This document shows, one piece after another, positions 1 to 8,557 of a stretch of DNA of 51,228 nt. Both the position numbers and the translations under genes were made by a program. The stretch comes from a virus, in the IMG/VR virus record IMGVR_UViG_3300044841_000145, positions 1-51,228 of that record. One strand, written 5' to 3'. How positions within the stretch are numbered: the stretch's first letter is position 1; the number at the start of each line of letters is the position of its first letter. The notes under the pieces are model-generated. The model searched no databases and was not told the origin of the DNA. It saw nothing but the letters and a program-made list of their open reading frames with translations.

Positions 1-327
1 ATCATGATCGAGCCGGAGGGTGGCGCCGACCAAGGCCCCGCCTCCCCGGACCGTGCACCGCAAGCCGGGCCGGCCGCCACGGTCGAGATCCCCCGCGCCG
101 AGCAGGACGCCGCGGTGATCCTGTTCGCCGGCGGTGAGGGCGCGGCCGACAACGGCGCCCGGCTCCAGGGCGGACAGCTGCAGGTCCACGACCGGGCCGC
201 CGCCGTGGACGCGATCGACTCGATGATCCGAGACCTCGGAACCGCATCGTCGGGCCCCGAGGCTGATCTGCGCCGCACCTACGAACGCATCCGCGAACGC
301 ATCCAGCAAGCACCGGAGGAACAGTGA
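1..327 (+). CDS. 3' end of a phage head gene, probably portal protein (partial)
   Basis: The frame is open from the first base and ends with TGA at 325-327. An ATG at 4 exists, but the preceding codon is in frame, so this is most likely the tail of a longer protein truncated by the window edge. The visible residues are acidic and low complexity, ending in a charged helix (about residues 70-107). No catalytic motif is visible. The portal assignment rests only on position, directly before the capsid maturation protease, where siphovirus portals normally lie. The stop overlaps the next start. Confidence 0.5.
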   Translation: MMIEPEGGADQGPASPDRAPQAGPAATVEIPRAEQDAAVILFAGGEGAADNGARLQGGQLQVHDRAAAVDAIDSMIRDLGTASSGPEADLRRTYERIRERIQQAPEEQ

Positions 328-3300
328 CCGCACCAGCTGTGGAGGCGGTCGACCCGGCCGTCGAGATCGCCGACGAGACCGCGGGGGAGCTGCGTGTCCG
401 CTTCCCCGTCCTCGTCATCGAAGGCATGCCAACCAGCGACGGCCGCCTGATCGAGCCGGGCGCGCTCACCCCGCGGGCTCTGCCGCTGTCGCTGCTCGCG
501 CAGGCCGAGGCGTCACACGGCGGTGACGACCCCGGTCCGGCCGTGGTGATCGGCCGGCTGGACAGCATGGAGCGCCGACCCGGCCCCGAGGTCACCTCGC
601 GCCGGACGGGCGAGCCGTTCCCCGAGGGCACCTTCGTGTGGTCCGCCGAAGGCGTGATCGACGCCAACCATCCCGTCGCCGATCTCGTGCGCCGCGGCTT
701 CCTTCGCGGTGTGTCCGTCGACCTGGCCGGCATGGACTACGAGATCGTCGGGGACGACGGGGCGCCGATGGCCGACGGGGACTGGGGCTCGGGCGGGCGG
801 CTCATCACGCACGCGGCTGAGTTGGCCGCGGCCACCCTGGTCCCCGTTCCTGCGTTCGGGGACGCGTACGGCGAGCTCGCCGACGATCCCGAGCCGCTCG
901 TGCCTGTTGCACCGGAGGACCTGCCCGAAGGCCTGCTCGCGTCCGCTGTGCCGGCCTGGCGTTCACCGGAGGTCGGTGACCTGGTCGCAGTCGTCGCGGC
1001 CGCGACAAGCGGAAGTTACGTCGAGCAGATGCGCGACCGGATCGTCGAGGTGCTCGGCGCCGACGAGATCGAGGGTTGGGGTGAGAACGCCGAGCGCCTG
1101 CTGGACCTCTACACGCTGCTCGCGCTCACGCGCGGCGCAGACGTCACCCCGGAGGACGCCCACGACGTCTGGTCTGTCGCGATCTCGCGCACCGACCCCA
1201 CCCATCGGTCCCTCATCCCGTTCGATGAGCTTGCGCCCGACGTGCAGGCCATGGATGACAAGTACCGCGACGCGATCGTGACCGCGGCTACCGCGCCGGG
1301 GGAGGGCGGGGCAGCGATCACCGCCGCCGCCGACGAGGGCATGCCCGTCCGCATCCCCCCGGATTCCGTGGAGCAGCTCACCGCCGTGATCGACACCGGC
1401 GCGGAGCGGGACGCCACCGACCTGGCCACGGCGATCGTCGAGCACATCGCGCAGCAGTGGGCGCTCGACGAGCCGGTCACGGAGGACGAGCTGCCTGCTG
1501 ATGAGGCTGTGGTGGCCGCGGCGAGCGAGGAGCAGGGCGGCTTCCCCGAGGACCCGCAGCCGTGCTCGGTCGGCGACGAGCCTGCCGTGGAATCCATCGT
1601 GTTCAGGGATGGATCGGCGTATGCGGCAGTCTGTGCGGAGCATCGCCAGCAGGTGCTTGATGAGCTGGCTGCGGCGGGCGAGGTCGTGGACGAGATCGTG
1701 CCCATCGGGGCGGCCGAGGAAGGGGCGCCGGTTGAGCCGGTCGTCGCTGCCGCCGGCGAGCCGCACACCGGCGGGATGATCGCCCTCATCCCAGCCGACC
1801 CCAGTGCGCTCGTCGTGGACGGCGGGGACCCGGCGGAGGACCTGCACCTGACGCTGGCCTACCTGGGCGACGACGTCACCGGCATGGACGAGGAGGTCCG
1901 GGCTGCTCTACTGGCTGACGTCGAGGCGCAGGCCGCCACGCTTCCGCCCGTCGAGGCGGAGGTGATGGGGCACGCCGCGTTCAACCCGACCGGCGCGAAC
2001 GACCGGGAGCCGTGCGCCGTGTACCTCGTGTCGGGGCCGGGCCTGCCGGACGTGAAGGCCGCGTTTGCCGCGCACGACGTGGGGGACCACCCGGTCTTTT
2101 TGCCGCACATCACCGCGGCGTATGGACTTGAGCCGAGCGCGCTCAACTTCGTGGGCCCCGTGGTGTTCGACCGGTTCCGTGTCGCCCTGGGCGAGGACGT
2201 CCACGACTTCCCGCTCGGTGCGCCGGCCGAGGTCGAGGACGAGCCAGCCGCGCAGCCGGACGAGATCGTCGCCGCCGTCAGTGCCACACCCGTCAGCCTG
2301 GATCCCGCCCGGCCGACACTCGACCAGGAGACCTCCGTGACCGCAGCCGCCGCCGTCCGTCCACCCGCAGACTGGTTCACCGACCCGCAGCTCGACGGGC
2401 CCACCGCGCTCCGCGTCACCGAGGACGGCCGCGTCTACGGCCACGCGGCACTGTGGGACACGGTGCACATCGGGCAGCCCAACGCCCGCATCCGCCCGCC
2501 CCGTTCGACCACCGGGTACGCGTACTACCGGACCGGCGCGGTGCTGTGCGACGACGGCAGCGAGGTGGCTGTCGGGCCGATCACCATCGACTGCGGCCAC
2601 GCTGGCACCGACCTCGGACGGATGGCGACAGTCCGCCACTACGACGACGTCGGGACCGCGGTCGCGGATGCAGCGGTCGGGGAGGACGAGCACGGCATAT
2701 GGGTGGCCGGCGCGCTCCGGGCGACCGTTGACGAGGTGACGGCGGCCCGGCTGAGAGCCTCCTCGCTGAGTGGGGACTGGCGCCGAGTCGGGTCGTCGCT
2801 CGAACTGTGCGCCCTCCTGGCCGTCAACGTGCCCGGGTTCCCCATCCCACGCGCGCGGGTGGCGTCAGGCGAGCCGATGGCGCTCGTCGCGGCCGGTGCG
2901 CTCCGCCCGGAGGAGACGCCTGAGTCTGCCGGGACGGCGACGTTCGACTACGACACGCTCGCCGAGGCGCTCGCGTCGAGGCTGGACGCCCGCCGCGAGG
3001 CCGGCGAACTCTCCGCCCGTCACGCCGCCCTCGTGTCCGAACTGGACGACACCCCGGCGGTCGTGGCCGCTCTCCTCGCGGAGGTGGATGACTCGCCGCA
3101 CCGCGCGGCTGAGCTGTTCGCCGAGCTCGACAACGAGTCCTTCCTGTCCGGGATGCCGCCCCAGCTCAAGGCTGAGTGGCTGGCCGGGGCGATCGCGGCT
3201 CGGATCGCTTACGGGACCCCAGGCCAATTCGAGCGGTGCCAGGCCATCGCACGGGAGAAGGGCGCCCCGGGGCAGCAAATCGACGGGATGTGCGCCGATC

Positions 3301-3344
3301 TCATCCGGGAGGCCACGGGGCGAGAGCCTGGCGACCATGGCTGA
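324..3344 (+). CDS. Composite capsid maturation protease with internal 2H phosphoesterase domain
   Basis: 1006 residues, start GTG overlapping the previous TGA, with GGAGGA at 315-320 as ribosome site. Three modules are visible. Residues about 22-190 resemble an HK97-type prohead protease, with candidate dyad His65 and Ser131 (GVSVDL). Residues about 480-640 carry two HxT motifs, H508-L-T510 and H595-I-T597, the signature of 2H phosphoesterases (2'-5' RNA ligase/cyclic phosphodiesterase superfamily). Residues about 683-860 match the actinophage capsid protease type (WFTDP, YGHAALW, SGDWRR, VNVPGFPIP), with His759/His772 and Ser813/814/816 as candidate catalytic residues. It should process the capsid protein's N-terminal extension during head assembly; the 2H domain could cleave nucleotides or RNA ends. 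It is far longer than ordinary prohead proteases (roughly 200-300 residues). Which protease module is active is not known. Confidence 0.8.
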   Translation: MTAPAVEAVDPAVEIADETAGELRVRFPVLVIEGMPTSDGRLIEPGALTPRALPLSLLAQAEASHGGDDPGPAVVIGRLDSMERRPGPEVTSRRTGEPFPEGTFVWSAEGVIDANHPVADLVRRGFLRGVSVDLAGMDYEIVGDDGAPMADGDWGSGGRLITHAAELAAATLVPVPAFGDAYGELADDPEPLVPVAPEDLPEGLLASAVPAWRSPEVGDLVAVVAAATSGSYVEQMRDRIVEVLGADEIEGWGENAERLLDLYTLLALTRGADVTPEDAHDVWSVAISRTDPTHRSLIPFDELAPDVQAMDDKYRDAIVTAATAPGEGGAAITAAADEGMPVRIPPDSVEQLTAVIDTGAERDATDLATAIVEHIAQQWALDEPVTEDELPADEAVVAAASEEQGGFPEDPQPCSVGDEPAVESIVFRDGSAYAAVCAEHRQQVLDELAAAGEVVDEIVPIGAAEEGAPVEPVVAAAGEPHTGGMIALIPADPSALVVDGGDPAEDLHLTLAYLGDDVTGMDEEVRAALLADVEAQAATLPPVEAEVMGHAAFNPTGANDREPCAVYLVSGPGLPDVKAAFAAHDVGDHPVFLPHITAAYGLEPSALNFVGPVVFDRFRVALGEDVHDFPLGAPAEVEDEPAAQPDEIVAAVSATPVSLDPARPTLDQETSVTAAAAVRPPADWFTDPQLDGPTALRVTEDGRVYGHAALWDTVHIGQPNARIRPPRSTTGYAYYRTGAVLCDDGSEVAVGPITIDCGHAGTDLGRMATVRHYDDVGTAVADAAVGEDEHGIWVAGALRATVDEVTAARLRASSLSGDWRRVGSSLELCALLAVNVPGFPIPRARVASGEPMALVAAGALRPEETPESAGTATFDYDTLAEALASRLDARREAGELSARHAALVSELDDTPAVVAALLAEVDDSPHRAAELFAELDNESFLSGMPPQLKAEWLAGAIAARIAYGTPGQFERCQAIAREKGAPGQQIDGMCADLIREATGREPGDHG

Positions 3345-3621
3345 CGACGCCCGCACCCTCGTAGTGGCCGACCTCCGCGCCCGCGGCTGGGACAACGTCG
3401 CCGACGACCTCCGGGACCGGCCTGCGCGCCGACGCCGTAAAGGCCCGTCGATCCAGGACGCCTACGTGACCGCGCTCGACCTGGCCGTGCACCTGCGCCG
3501 CGCCGCTGCGGCTGGGGTGGAGGAGGGCAACGCCTACGAGTTCACCCTGACGATGGCGCGGGTGCTGAGGCGTCGGCTCGATGAGGGACACGCGTCTGCC
3601 CGGGCGCCGGAGGGCGAATAG
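3337..3621 (+). CDS. Small head-operon protein of unknown function
   Basis: 94 residues, ATG overlapping the end of the protease gene by 8 bases, so probably translationally coupled. It has a basic patch (RPARRRRKG, about residues 28-36) followed by an amphipathic helical C-terminal half. No family recognised. Its position between protease and terminator suggests a head-morphogenesis accessory role, but this is inference only. Confidence 0.6.
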   Translation: MADDARTLVVADLRARGWDNVADDLRDRPARRRRKGPSIQDAYVTALDLAVHLRRAAAAGVEEGNAYEFTLTMARVLRRRLDEGHASARAPEGE

Positions 3622-3652
3622 CAGAGGCTCGGGGAGTCCTGCTCCCCAGCGT

Positions 3653-3694
3653 GAACGACCCGGTCACCAACCCCCCGAGGTGGCCGGGTCGTTC
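3653..3694 (+). terminator. Strong hairpin ending the first head operon
   Basis: Left arm 3653-3668 and right arm 3679-3694 pair over 16 positions with one mismatch around a 10-base loop. It sits 31 bases after the stop of the 94-residue gene and closes the portal/protease operon before the recombinase island. There is no clear U tract, as is common in high-GC actinobacterial terminators. Confidence 0.7.
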
Positions 3695-3781
3695 CGTGTG
3701 GCGCCGGACCAGGCTGGGGCCTCCCGCCCGGAAATGGGCTCCGTAGGCGTGTCGCTCCGTATCCTAACTGCCCGGTTCAGT

Positions 3782-3787
3782 TACACT
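3782..3787 (+). promoter_or_regulatory. Possible -10 box of a leaderless recombinase promoter
   Basis: TACACT ends seven bases before the ATG at 3795, so transcription would begin at or next to the start codon. No convincing -35 hexamer is seen at 17 bases, so this is tentative. Confidence 0.3.
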
Positions 3788-3794
3788 GCTGGTC

Positions 3795-4505
3795 ATGAGG
3801 CTCTACGCCTATTTGCGCGTTTCATCCGCAGGGCAGATCGACGCATGGGGTCTCGACCGACAGGAAGCCGCGATCCGGCAGTACGCCAAGACTGGTGGGC
3901 ACCGCATCGCGGCGTGGTACCGCGACGAAGGCGTCAGTGGAACCATCGAAGCGCTCGACCGACCGCAACTGTCGGCCGCCATCCGCGACCTGCGGCCAGG
4001 CATCGACGGGATCTTGGTTGCAGACCTAGATCGTTTCGCCCGCTCGCTCACTGTCCAGGAGGCCGCGCTCGCCGTCATCTGGCGCGCGGGCGGCAAGGTC
4101 TTCACTGCGACGAGCGGCGAGGTCCACACCGACGACCCGGATGACCCCGGCAGAACGCTCATTCGTCAGGTGATGGGCGCGGTCATCGAGTTCGAGAAGC
4201 GCCAAGCTGTCAAGCGCATGCGCGGCGGGATGCTCGCCAAGGCGGCCACCGGCCGTAAGGCGACCGGCTCCTACGCGTTCGGCTACCGCGGCGAGGGCAA
4301 GGGCCGCGAACGCGACGCCAAGCCCGACCCGGAGGAGCAGCCGACCATCCGCGCCATCCTCGACCTGCGCGCCGCTGGCGCCTCCTACCGTGAGATCTGC
4401 GACGCCCTCAACCTCGCAGGTCACCGCACCAAGCGCGGGGGCGACTGGTCCCCCATGACCGTCAAGCGGATCCACGACCGCGAGACCGGCCAGGTGACGG
4501 CGTGA
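3795..4505 (+). CDS. Small serine recombinase (resolvase/invertase type)
   Basis: 236 residues. The N-terminal resolvase domain begins MRLYAYLRVSS with Ser10 the likely nucleophile, followed by GLDRQ, a DRPQL segment, and the LDRFARS motif that supplies conserved Arg residues. Residues about 170-230 contain a helix-turn-helix (GASYREICDALN ... WSPMTVKRI). Its length is that of a resolvase, not of a large phage serine integrase (over 450 residues), so site-specific resolution or inversion is more likely than classic integration. It lies between capsid protease and capsid genes, an unusual place, and overlaps the nuclease gene downstream by GTGA. No clear res site was found around it. Confidence 0.85.
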   Translation: MRLYAYLRVSSAGQIDAWGLDRQEAAIRQYAKTGGHRIAAWYRDEGVSGTIEALDRPQLSAAIRDLRPGIDGILVADLDRFARSLTVQEAALAVIWRAGGKVFTATSGEVHTDDPDDPGRTLIRQVMGAVIEFEKRQAVKRMRGGMLAKAATGRKATGSYAFGYRGEGKGRERDAKPDPEEQPTIRAILDLRAAGASYREICDALNLAGHRTKRGGDWSPMTVKRIHDRETGQVTA

Positions 4506-5017
4506 TCTACGACGTCCCGCCCGAGGCGGGAGTTGTCCAGTCGGACGCCATGATCGACCCGTTGGAGCCGCTGCGCATCCATCAGGATGGGCGTTGCGCC
4601 ATCTGCGAAGAAGCTAAGGCTCTCCTCGTCGACCACGACCACGAGACGATGCTGGTGCGAGGACTGTTGTGCGCTCGCTGCAACGTCAGCGAGGGCGCGA
4701 AGAGCTACCCGTGGTTGCGGGCGTACCGGGCGAATCCGCCAGCCGCGCAGATTGGACTGGTCGTGCGCTACGGCCAGCACAAGCCACGGCTCCCTGAGGA
4801 ATTGCGCCCCAAGGCGCCGCGCCGCAAGCGCGACGCGCAGGGCATGAACTCTCTGGAGCGGCTAGCGCTTGCAGCTGCGGACCGGCCGCACTGGTCGCCG
4901 ACTTTGCCGGACGACCCGGAGGCGGCGGAGGCCGTCGCCGAGTGGTGGCGCATTCTGCGCGCGATCGGCGAGTCGGTCCAGGAGTGGCGCGCCGAGGATG
5001 CGGCCGAGCAAAGCTGA
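4502..5017 (+). CDS. Recombination endonuclease VII-like HNH nuclease
   Basis: 171 residues. The zinc and catalytic signature of the phage T4 endonuclease VII family is clear: Cys32-x2-Cys35, then D44-H45-D46-H47, G54 and Cys57-x2-Cys60-Asn61. That family resolves Holliday junctions and branched DNA before packaging. The C-terminal half is helical and unassigned. The GTG start overlaps the recombinase stop, so the two are probably made together. A homing-type HNH nuclease is an alternative reading. Confidence 0.85.
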   Translation: MIYDVPPEAGVVQSDAMIDPLEPLRIHQDGRCAICEEAKALLVDHDHETMLVRGLLCARCNVSEGAKSYPWLRAYRANPPAAQIGLVVRYGQHKPRLPEELRPKAPRRKRDAQGMNSLERLALAAADRPHWSPTLPDDPEAAEAVAEWWRILRAIGESVQEWRAEDAAEQS

Positions 5018-5023
5018 GACGAG

Positions 5024-5063
5024 CTCGGCCCCGCCCGGTGCGTGAACATCCGGCGGGGCCGAG
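5024..5063. terminator. Bidirectional terminator between convergent genes
   Basis: A perfect 12-bp stem (5024-5035 with 5052-5063) and 16-base loop lie between the stop of the + strand nuclease (5017) and the stop of the - strand gene at 5079, so it can serve both directions. Confidence 0.8.
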
Positions 5064-5078
5064 GTCATAGCTCCGGCG

Positions 5079-5459
5079 TCACTGGCCGCTGGACCGGTAC
5101 TCCCGCAGCCGGTCAGGGTCGCCAGCACTGAACACAACCTCGCCGTTGTCCTCGCGGGCCACGACCCAGTCCGGGCCGATGCCTTCGATGACCTTGTCGC
5201 TGTAGCTGTCGCGGCCGAACGCGCCGCCGCAGAACCAGCGGAGGGTCTGCCCGACCTGCAGTGGGCCGTCGTCGTCCATGGTCGTGGCCCTCTCCTCGGG
5301 GACCATCTCGACGAGAGCTTCCAGTTGACTGGTGGTGACCAGCTCGCCCGGGAACTCGGGGGCCATCCAGTTGTCGGTGCCCGGGATGCGGACACGGATG
5401 GTGCCGGTCGCGTTGTTCCGGACTCGGGTCGCGGTGGAGAAGTCGCGGGTCTTGCTCAT
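5079..5459 (-). CDS. Hypothetical small protein, last gene of a reverse cluster
   Basis: 126 residues from the ATG at 5459, which has a good GAGGAGGGG ribosome site and overlaps the preceding gene's TGA; an in-frame ATG further upstream (5513) lies inside that gene and is less likely. The sequence is mostly beta-strand-like (TATRVRNNATGTIRVRIPG, then GPLQVGQTLRWFCGG and GPDWVVAREDNGEVVFS). No family recognised. It forms a three-gene reverse cluster with the two genes upstream. Confidence 0.65.
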   Translation of the reverse strand: MSKTRDFSTATRVRNNATGTIRVRIPGTDNWMAPEFPGELVTTSQLEALVEMVPEERATTMDDDGPLQVGQTLRWFCGGAFGRDSYSDKVIEGIGPDWVVAREDNGEVVFSAGDPDRLREYRSSGQ

Positions 5460-5785
5460 GTCCCCTCCTCGGGGTTCGGGGTGTGGTCGGTCAGGTACTT
5501 CCGGCAGGTGCATCCCCGGCCGTAACCGCAGACGCCGTAGTCGCCTTCGCCCTCAGCGACGTGGTAGTTCCGCGTGTGGCCGCAGGTGCAGTCGGTGGTC
5601 TCGGTACGCCGCCCCTGCCCGGCACGCCAGCCCTTGCCGGGGCGTTCGAGCTTCTCGACCTCGTCGCGTGGCCAGCCGGAGAGGTGGGGGATTCCGGCGC
5701 GGGACATGGCCTTTCGGACCTGGTCGACGGGGATGTCGAGGTGGTCGGCGACCTCGTCGCGGGACATGAGCGGGTCGGGCGTCAC
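5456..5785 (-). CDS. HTH protein with C-terminal Cys-rich zinc-ribbon-like tail
   Basis: 109 residues from a GTG that overlaps the upstream stop. Residues about 8-50 form a helix-turn-helix (SRDEVADHLDIPVDQVRKAM) ending in GWPRDEVEKLER. The C-terminal part has CxCG ... C ... CxC spacing suggesting metal binding. The HTH half is clearly related to the protein at 41397-41633 in the same window. It probably binds DNA and could regulate its own cluster, whose promoter contains a dyad. Confidence 0.7.
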   Translation of the reverse strand: MTPDPLMSRDEVADHLDIPVDQVRKAMSRAGIPHLSGWPRDEVEKLERPGKGWRAGQGRRTETTDCTCGHTRNYHVAEGEGDYGVCGYGRGCTCRKYLTDHTPNPEEGT

Positions 5786-6222
5786 GTGGTGCCCCTCGCG
5801 GCGCGGTCGCGGGCCTGGTCGATCGCCTCGTAGAGGTGCGGGAGGTGCTCGTAGGCGATCTCCATTGTGTGGATCTCGCGTGCCTCCGTGCCGACGTCGC
5901 TGAGTCCGTACAGGTGCGCAGGGCCGCTGACCGTGAGGGCGCCCTCGTTGCTGAGGTTGACAGTCCACGGGTCGGTGTCGTTGGGCGTGACCTGGGCGGT
6001 CTTGCGTGTGGACACGTCGCCGAGGGCAGCTCGGAACGCAGGCACGAGGGCGGACGGGACGGTGAACTGACCGAATGAGGCGCGGTCGCGAGTCCAGGGC
6101 TCGGCGAGGCGGGCGGGCAGTCCAGGGCCGGTCGTCTCACTGGTGCCGAGGTAGAACGACTCGCTGCGCAGCTCGGCGTGAAACGGCGCAGCGGTCGGGG
6201 TCAGCTCGATGATTGCTCCCAT
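5782..6222 (-). CDS. Hypothetical protein, first gene of the reverse cluster
   Basis: 146 residues, ATG at 6222 with no visible ribosome site; a promoter -10 box ends six bases upstream, so the mRNA is probably leaderless. The product begins MGAIIELTPTAAPFHAELRS and ends in a helix (YEHLPHLYEAIDQARDRAA). No family recognised. Its stop overlaps the HTH gene start. Confidence 0.65.
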   Translation of the reverse strand: MGAIIELTPTAAPFHAELRSESFYLGTSETTGPGLPARLAEPWTRDRASFGQFTVPSALVPAFRAALGDVSTRKTAQVTPNDTDPWTVNLSNEGALTVSGPAHLYGLSDVGTEAREIHTMEIAYEHLPHLYEAIDQARDRAARGTT

Positions 6223-6228
6223 GGGGCT

Positions 6229-6257
6229 AACCTAGTCCCGCTGCGGGACATCGTCAA
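6229..6257 (-). promoter_or_regulatory. Promoter with operator dyad filling the spacer
   Basis: On the - strand: TTGACG (6257-6252), 17 bases, then TAGGTT (6234-6229), six bases before the ATG at 6222. The spacer holds a 15-bp dyad GTCCCGCtGCGGGAC at 6235-6249, perfect apart from the central base. A repressor bound there would block RNA polymerase directly. Confidence 0.75.
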
Positions 6258-6294
6258 GCCACTTGAGTGTTGACGCGCTCCTGCGCTACCCCCC

Positions 6295-6305
6295 GACACG
6301 CGACT
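6295..6305. repeat. Intergenic 11-mer GACACGCGACT, copy 1
   Basis: One of three exact copies, all in intergenic gaps (also 27360-27370 and 32693-32703). It lies in the 238-base leader before the capsid gene. Function unknown; could be a phage-specific start-associated or regulatory sequence. Confidence 0.4.
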
Positions 6306-6460
6306 CTCCTCCCCCCGCGCGCGCCCGGCCTGACTATCGCTGATCAAGGAAGAGGGATCGCGCCCGTCTGACGCCTAGCGCCAGGCACCAGCGCCTCCGG
6401 CCTAGCCGAGCCCCCTCGCCCGAGGACTCCGCTCCCCAGCGCCGGAAAGGCCCCAACGAC

Positions 6461-8551
6461 ATGAACCTCGACGAGCTCAAGCAGCTCCGCGAGCAGATCA
6501 CCAACGACCCCGACCAGGTCACGGACGAGCAGCTCAGCGACGCGGTCACCGCGATCCGCGAGCAGGTCACCGAGGCCAAGAAGGCCGGTGTCAGCCCCGA
6601 GCTGATCGCCACCCTCGAAGACCTCAAGGGCATCCGCGACTCCGTCATCGCCATCCAGGGTGGTCGCGCCGAGGCTTCGGCTAAGGTCAACGCCGAGGCC
6701 GAGCGCCTGCTGGCCGACTTCGACGAGCCCGAGACCCCCGCCGAGCCGGTCGCCGACAGCAACGTCGACACCGCGGCCGAGGGTGACGCGCCCGCCGAGC
6801 AGACCCCCGAGCTCGTCACCGCTGGCGGTGCCGTGGTCGACCAGCTCGCCGAGCGGCTCCTGGCCCGCATCGACTCCGCGTTCGCCTCCCGCTCCGCAGC
6901 CACCCCGGCTGCCGCGAAGGCTCCGCAGGGCCGCACCGGTCGCCCCGCGCAGACTGCCCCACCGGTCTCCGCGGGTGATGTCGCCACCTCGAAGGTGTAC
7001 CTCGGCTCGCACTCCGAGCAGGGCCGCCCGGTCACCTCCGAACTGGAGATCGCCCGCGCGGTCCACGAGAAGTGGCGCGGCGCCTACCAGGCCAAGACCA
7101 AGGGCCGCATGCCCGTCCTGACGGTCGACACCGCCTACCCGGACTCGCGGGTCCTCGGCCAGAACGCCGAGGTCAACTTCGAGAAGATCCGCGCGGTCAC
7201 CTCGCCGCAGTCCCTGACCGCGGCCGGTGGACTATGTGCCCCGCTGGAGAACCTCTACGACGTCGAGGTCATCGGCAGCGCGGCGCGCCCCGTCCGTGAC
7301 GCCCTCGGCCGGTTCTCCGTCGAGCGCGGCGGCATCTCCTTCCGGCCCAACACCTCCGCCGCGGCGGCCGTGTACGGCGCTGGCGTGTGGACGATGACCG
7401 ATGACGCGGCCGACCCGCTCGGGACGAAGGCCTGCTACGTCGTCGACTGCCCCGGGTTGACGGACGAGGTCGTCGAGGCCATCTACCTGTGCCTCGAGTT
7501 CTCCAACATCTCGACGCGCTTCGACCCTGAGGTCACCGCGAGCAACGTGCAGCAGGGCCTCATCGCCCACGCGAGGCTCGCCGAGAACCGGCTCCTCGCG
7601 AAGCTCGCCGCCGGATCGAAGATCCTGTCCGCGCCCAAGGTCGTCGGTGCGACCCGCGACATCTTGGCGAACCTCGACAAGGCGACCGCGTACTACAGGA
7701 ACCGGCACCGCATCGAGGACAGCGTCGCGCTGACCTTCGTTCTCCCCGGCTGGGTGCGCTCGCTCATGCGCGCCGACATCGCCCGGCAGATGGCCGCCGG
7801 TGACTGGATGGAGGCCCTCGCGCTCGCCGACAGCTCCATCGACGGCTGGTTCTCCCGCCGCAACGTCTCCGTGGTGTGGCACCTCGACGGCCCAGCCGGG
7901 CTCGACGAGGTCCAGACGGTGACCATCACCGGCACCCCGACGGGCGGCACTTTCACCCTGACCTACTCGGGCCAGACCACCGCGGCCATCGCCTACAACG
8001 CCACAGCGGCCACGGTCGAGGCGGCGCTCGCGAACCTGTCGAACCTCCGCGCCGAGGACATCGTCGTCGCCGGCGGCCCCGGCCCCGGGACCGCGTACAC
8101 GGTCACGTTCAACGGTGGCGTGACGGACGGCGCCAACGTCGCCCAGATGACCGCGTCGGCTGCGGGCCTCACTGGCGGCACCTCGCCGGCGGTCACGGTC
8201 ACCACCACGACCGGTGGTGGCGGCGCGCTCACCGTCAACGGCGTCAGCATCGCGTCGCAGACCTACCCCGACGCGGCCGCGGGGGGAGTCCTCCCGGGCT
8301 TCCCCGACCAGATCGACTCGCTGCTCTTCCCGAGCGGGTCGTGGCTGTTCCTCGACGGCGGGTCGCTCGACCTGGGCCTGGTGCGCGACTCCGAGCTCAA
8401 CAGCCGGAACCGCTACCGCCAGTTCTCGGAGACCTTCGAGGGTGCGGCGTTCCGCGGTGTCGAGAGCCTCCGCCTGGCGATGACGGTCCAGCCGACCGGC
8501 CAGACGTCCGGCACCAAGGACACCACGGCCGCCGACGCGATCGCGGACTGA
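6461..8551 (+). CDS. Major capsid protein (HK97-like) with N-terminal prodomain and inserted beta domain
   Basis: 696 residues. Residues 1-about 180 are charged and helical (MNLDELKQLREQITNDPDQ ...), then Ala/Pro-rich, as expected for a scaffold-like delta domain removed by the protease; no separate scaffold gene is seen. The capsid core follows (VNFEKIRAVTSPQSLTAAGG, LENLYDVEVIGSAARPVRD, GISFRPN ... LNSRNRYRQFSETFEG). Residues 483-586 are an extra Thr/Gly-rich beta domain starting EVQTVTITGTPTGGTFTLT, nearly repeated in the protein at 9381-10358, probably exposed as a decoration domain. The 238-base leader contains no recognised gene. Confidence 0.85.
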   Translation: MNLDELKQLREQITNDPDQVTDEQLSDAVTAIREQVTEAKKAGVSPELIATLEDLKGIRDSVIAIQGGRAEASAKVNAEAERLLADFDEPETPAEPVADSNVDTAAEGDAPAEQTPELVTAGGAVVDQLAERLLARIDSAFASRSAATPAAAKAPQGRTGRPAQTAPPVSAGDVATSKVYLGSHSEQGRPVTSELEIARAVHEKWRGAYQAKTKGRMPVLTVDTAYPDSRVLGQNAEVNFEKIRAVTSPQSLTAAGGLCAPLENLYDVEVIGSAARPVRDALGRFSVERGGISFRPNTSAAAAVYGAGVWTMTDDAADPLGTKACYVVDCPGLTDEVVEAIYLCLEFSNISTRFDPEVTASNVQQGLIAHARLAENRLLAKLAAGSKILSAPKVVGATRDILANLDKATAYYRNRHRIEDSVALTFVLPGWVRSLMRADIARQMAAGDWMEALALADSSIDGWFSRRNVSVVWHLDGPAGLDEVQTVTITGTPTGGTFTLTYSGQTTAAIAYNATAATVEAALANLSNLRAEDIVVAGGPGPGTAYTVTFNGGVTDGANVAQMTASAAGLTGGTSPAVTVTTTTGGGGALTVNGVSIASQTYPDAAAGGVLPGFPDQIDSLLFPSGSWLFLDGGSLDLGLVRDSELNSRNRYRQFSETFEGAAFRGVESLRLAMTVQPTGQTSGTKDTTAADAIAD

Positions 8552-8557
8552 CCGAAC

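Noticed and set aside
4-327. Complete 107-residue gene from the ATG at 4
   Set aside because: The frame is open to the window edge and the protein lacks a plausible N-terminus, so a truncated longer gene is more likely.
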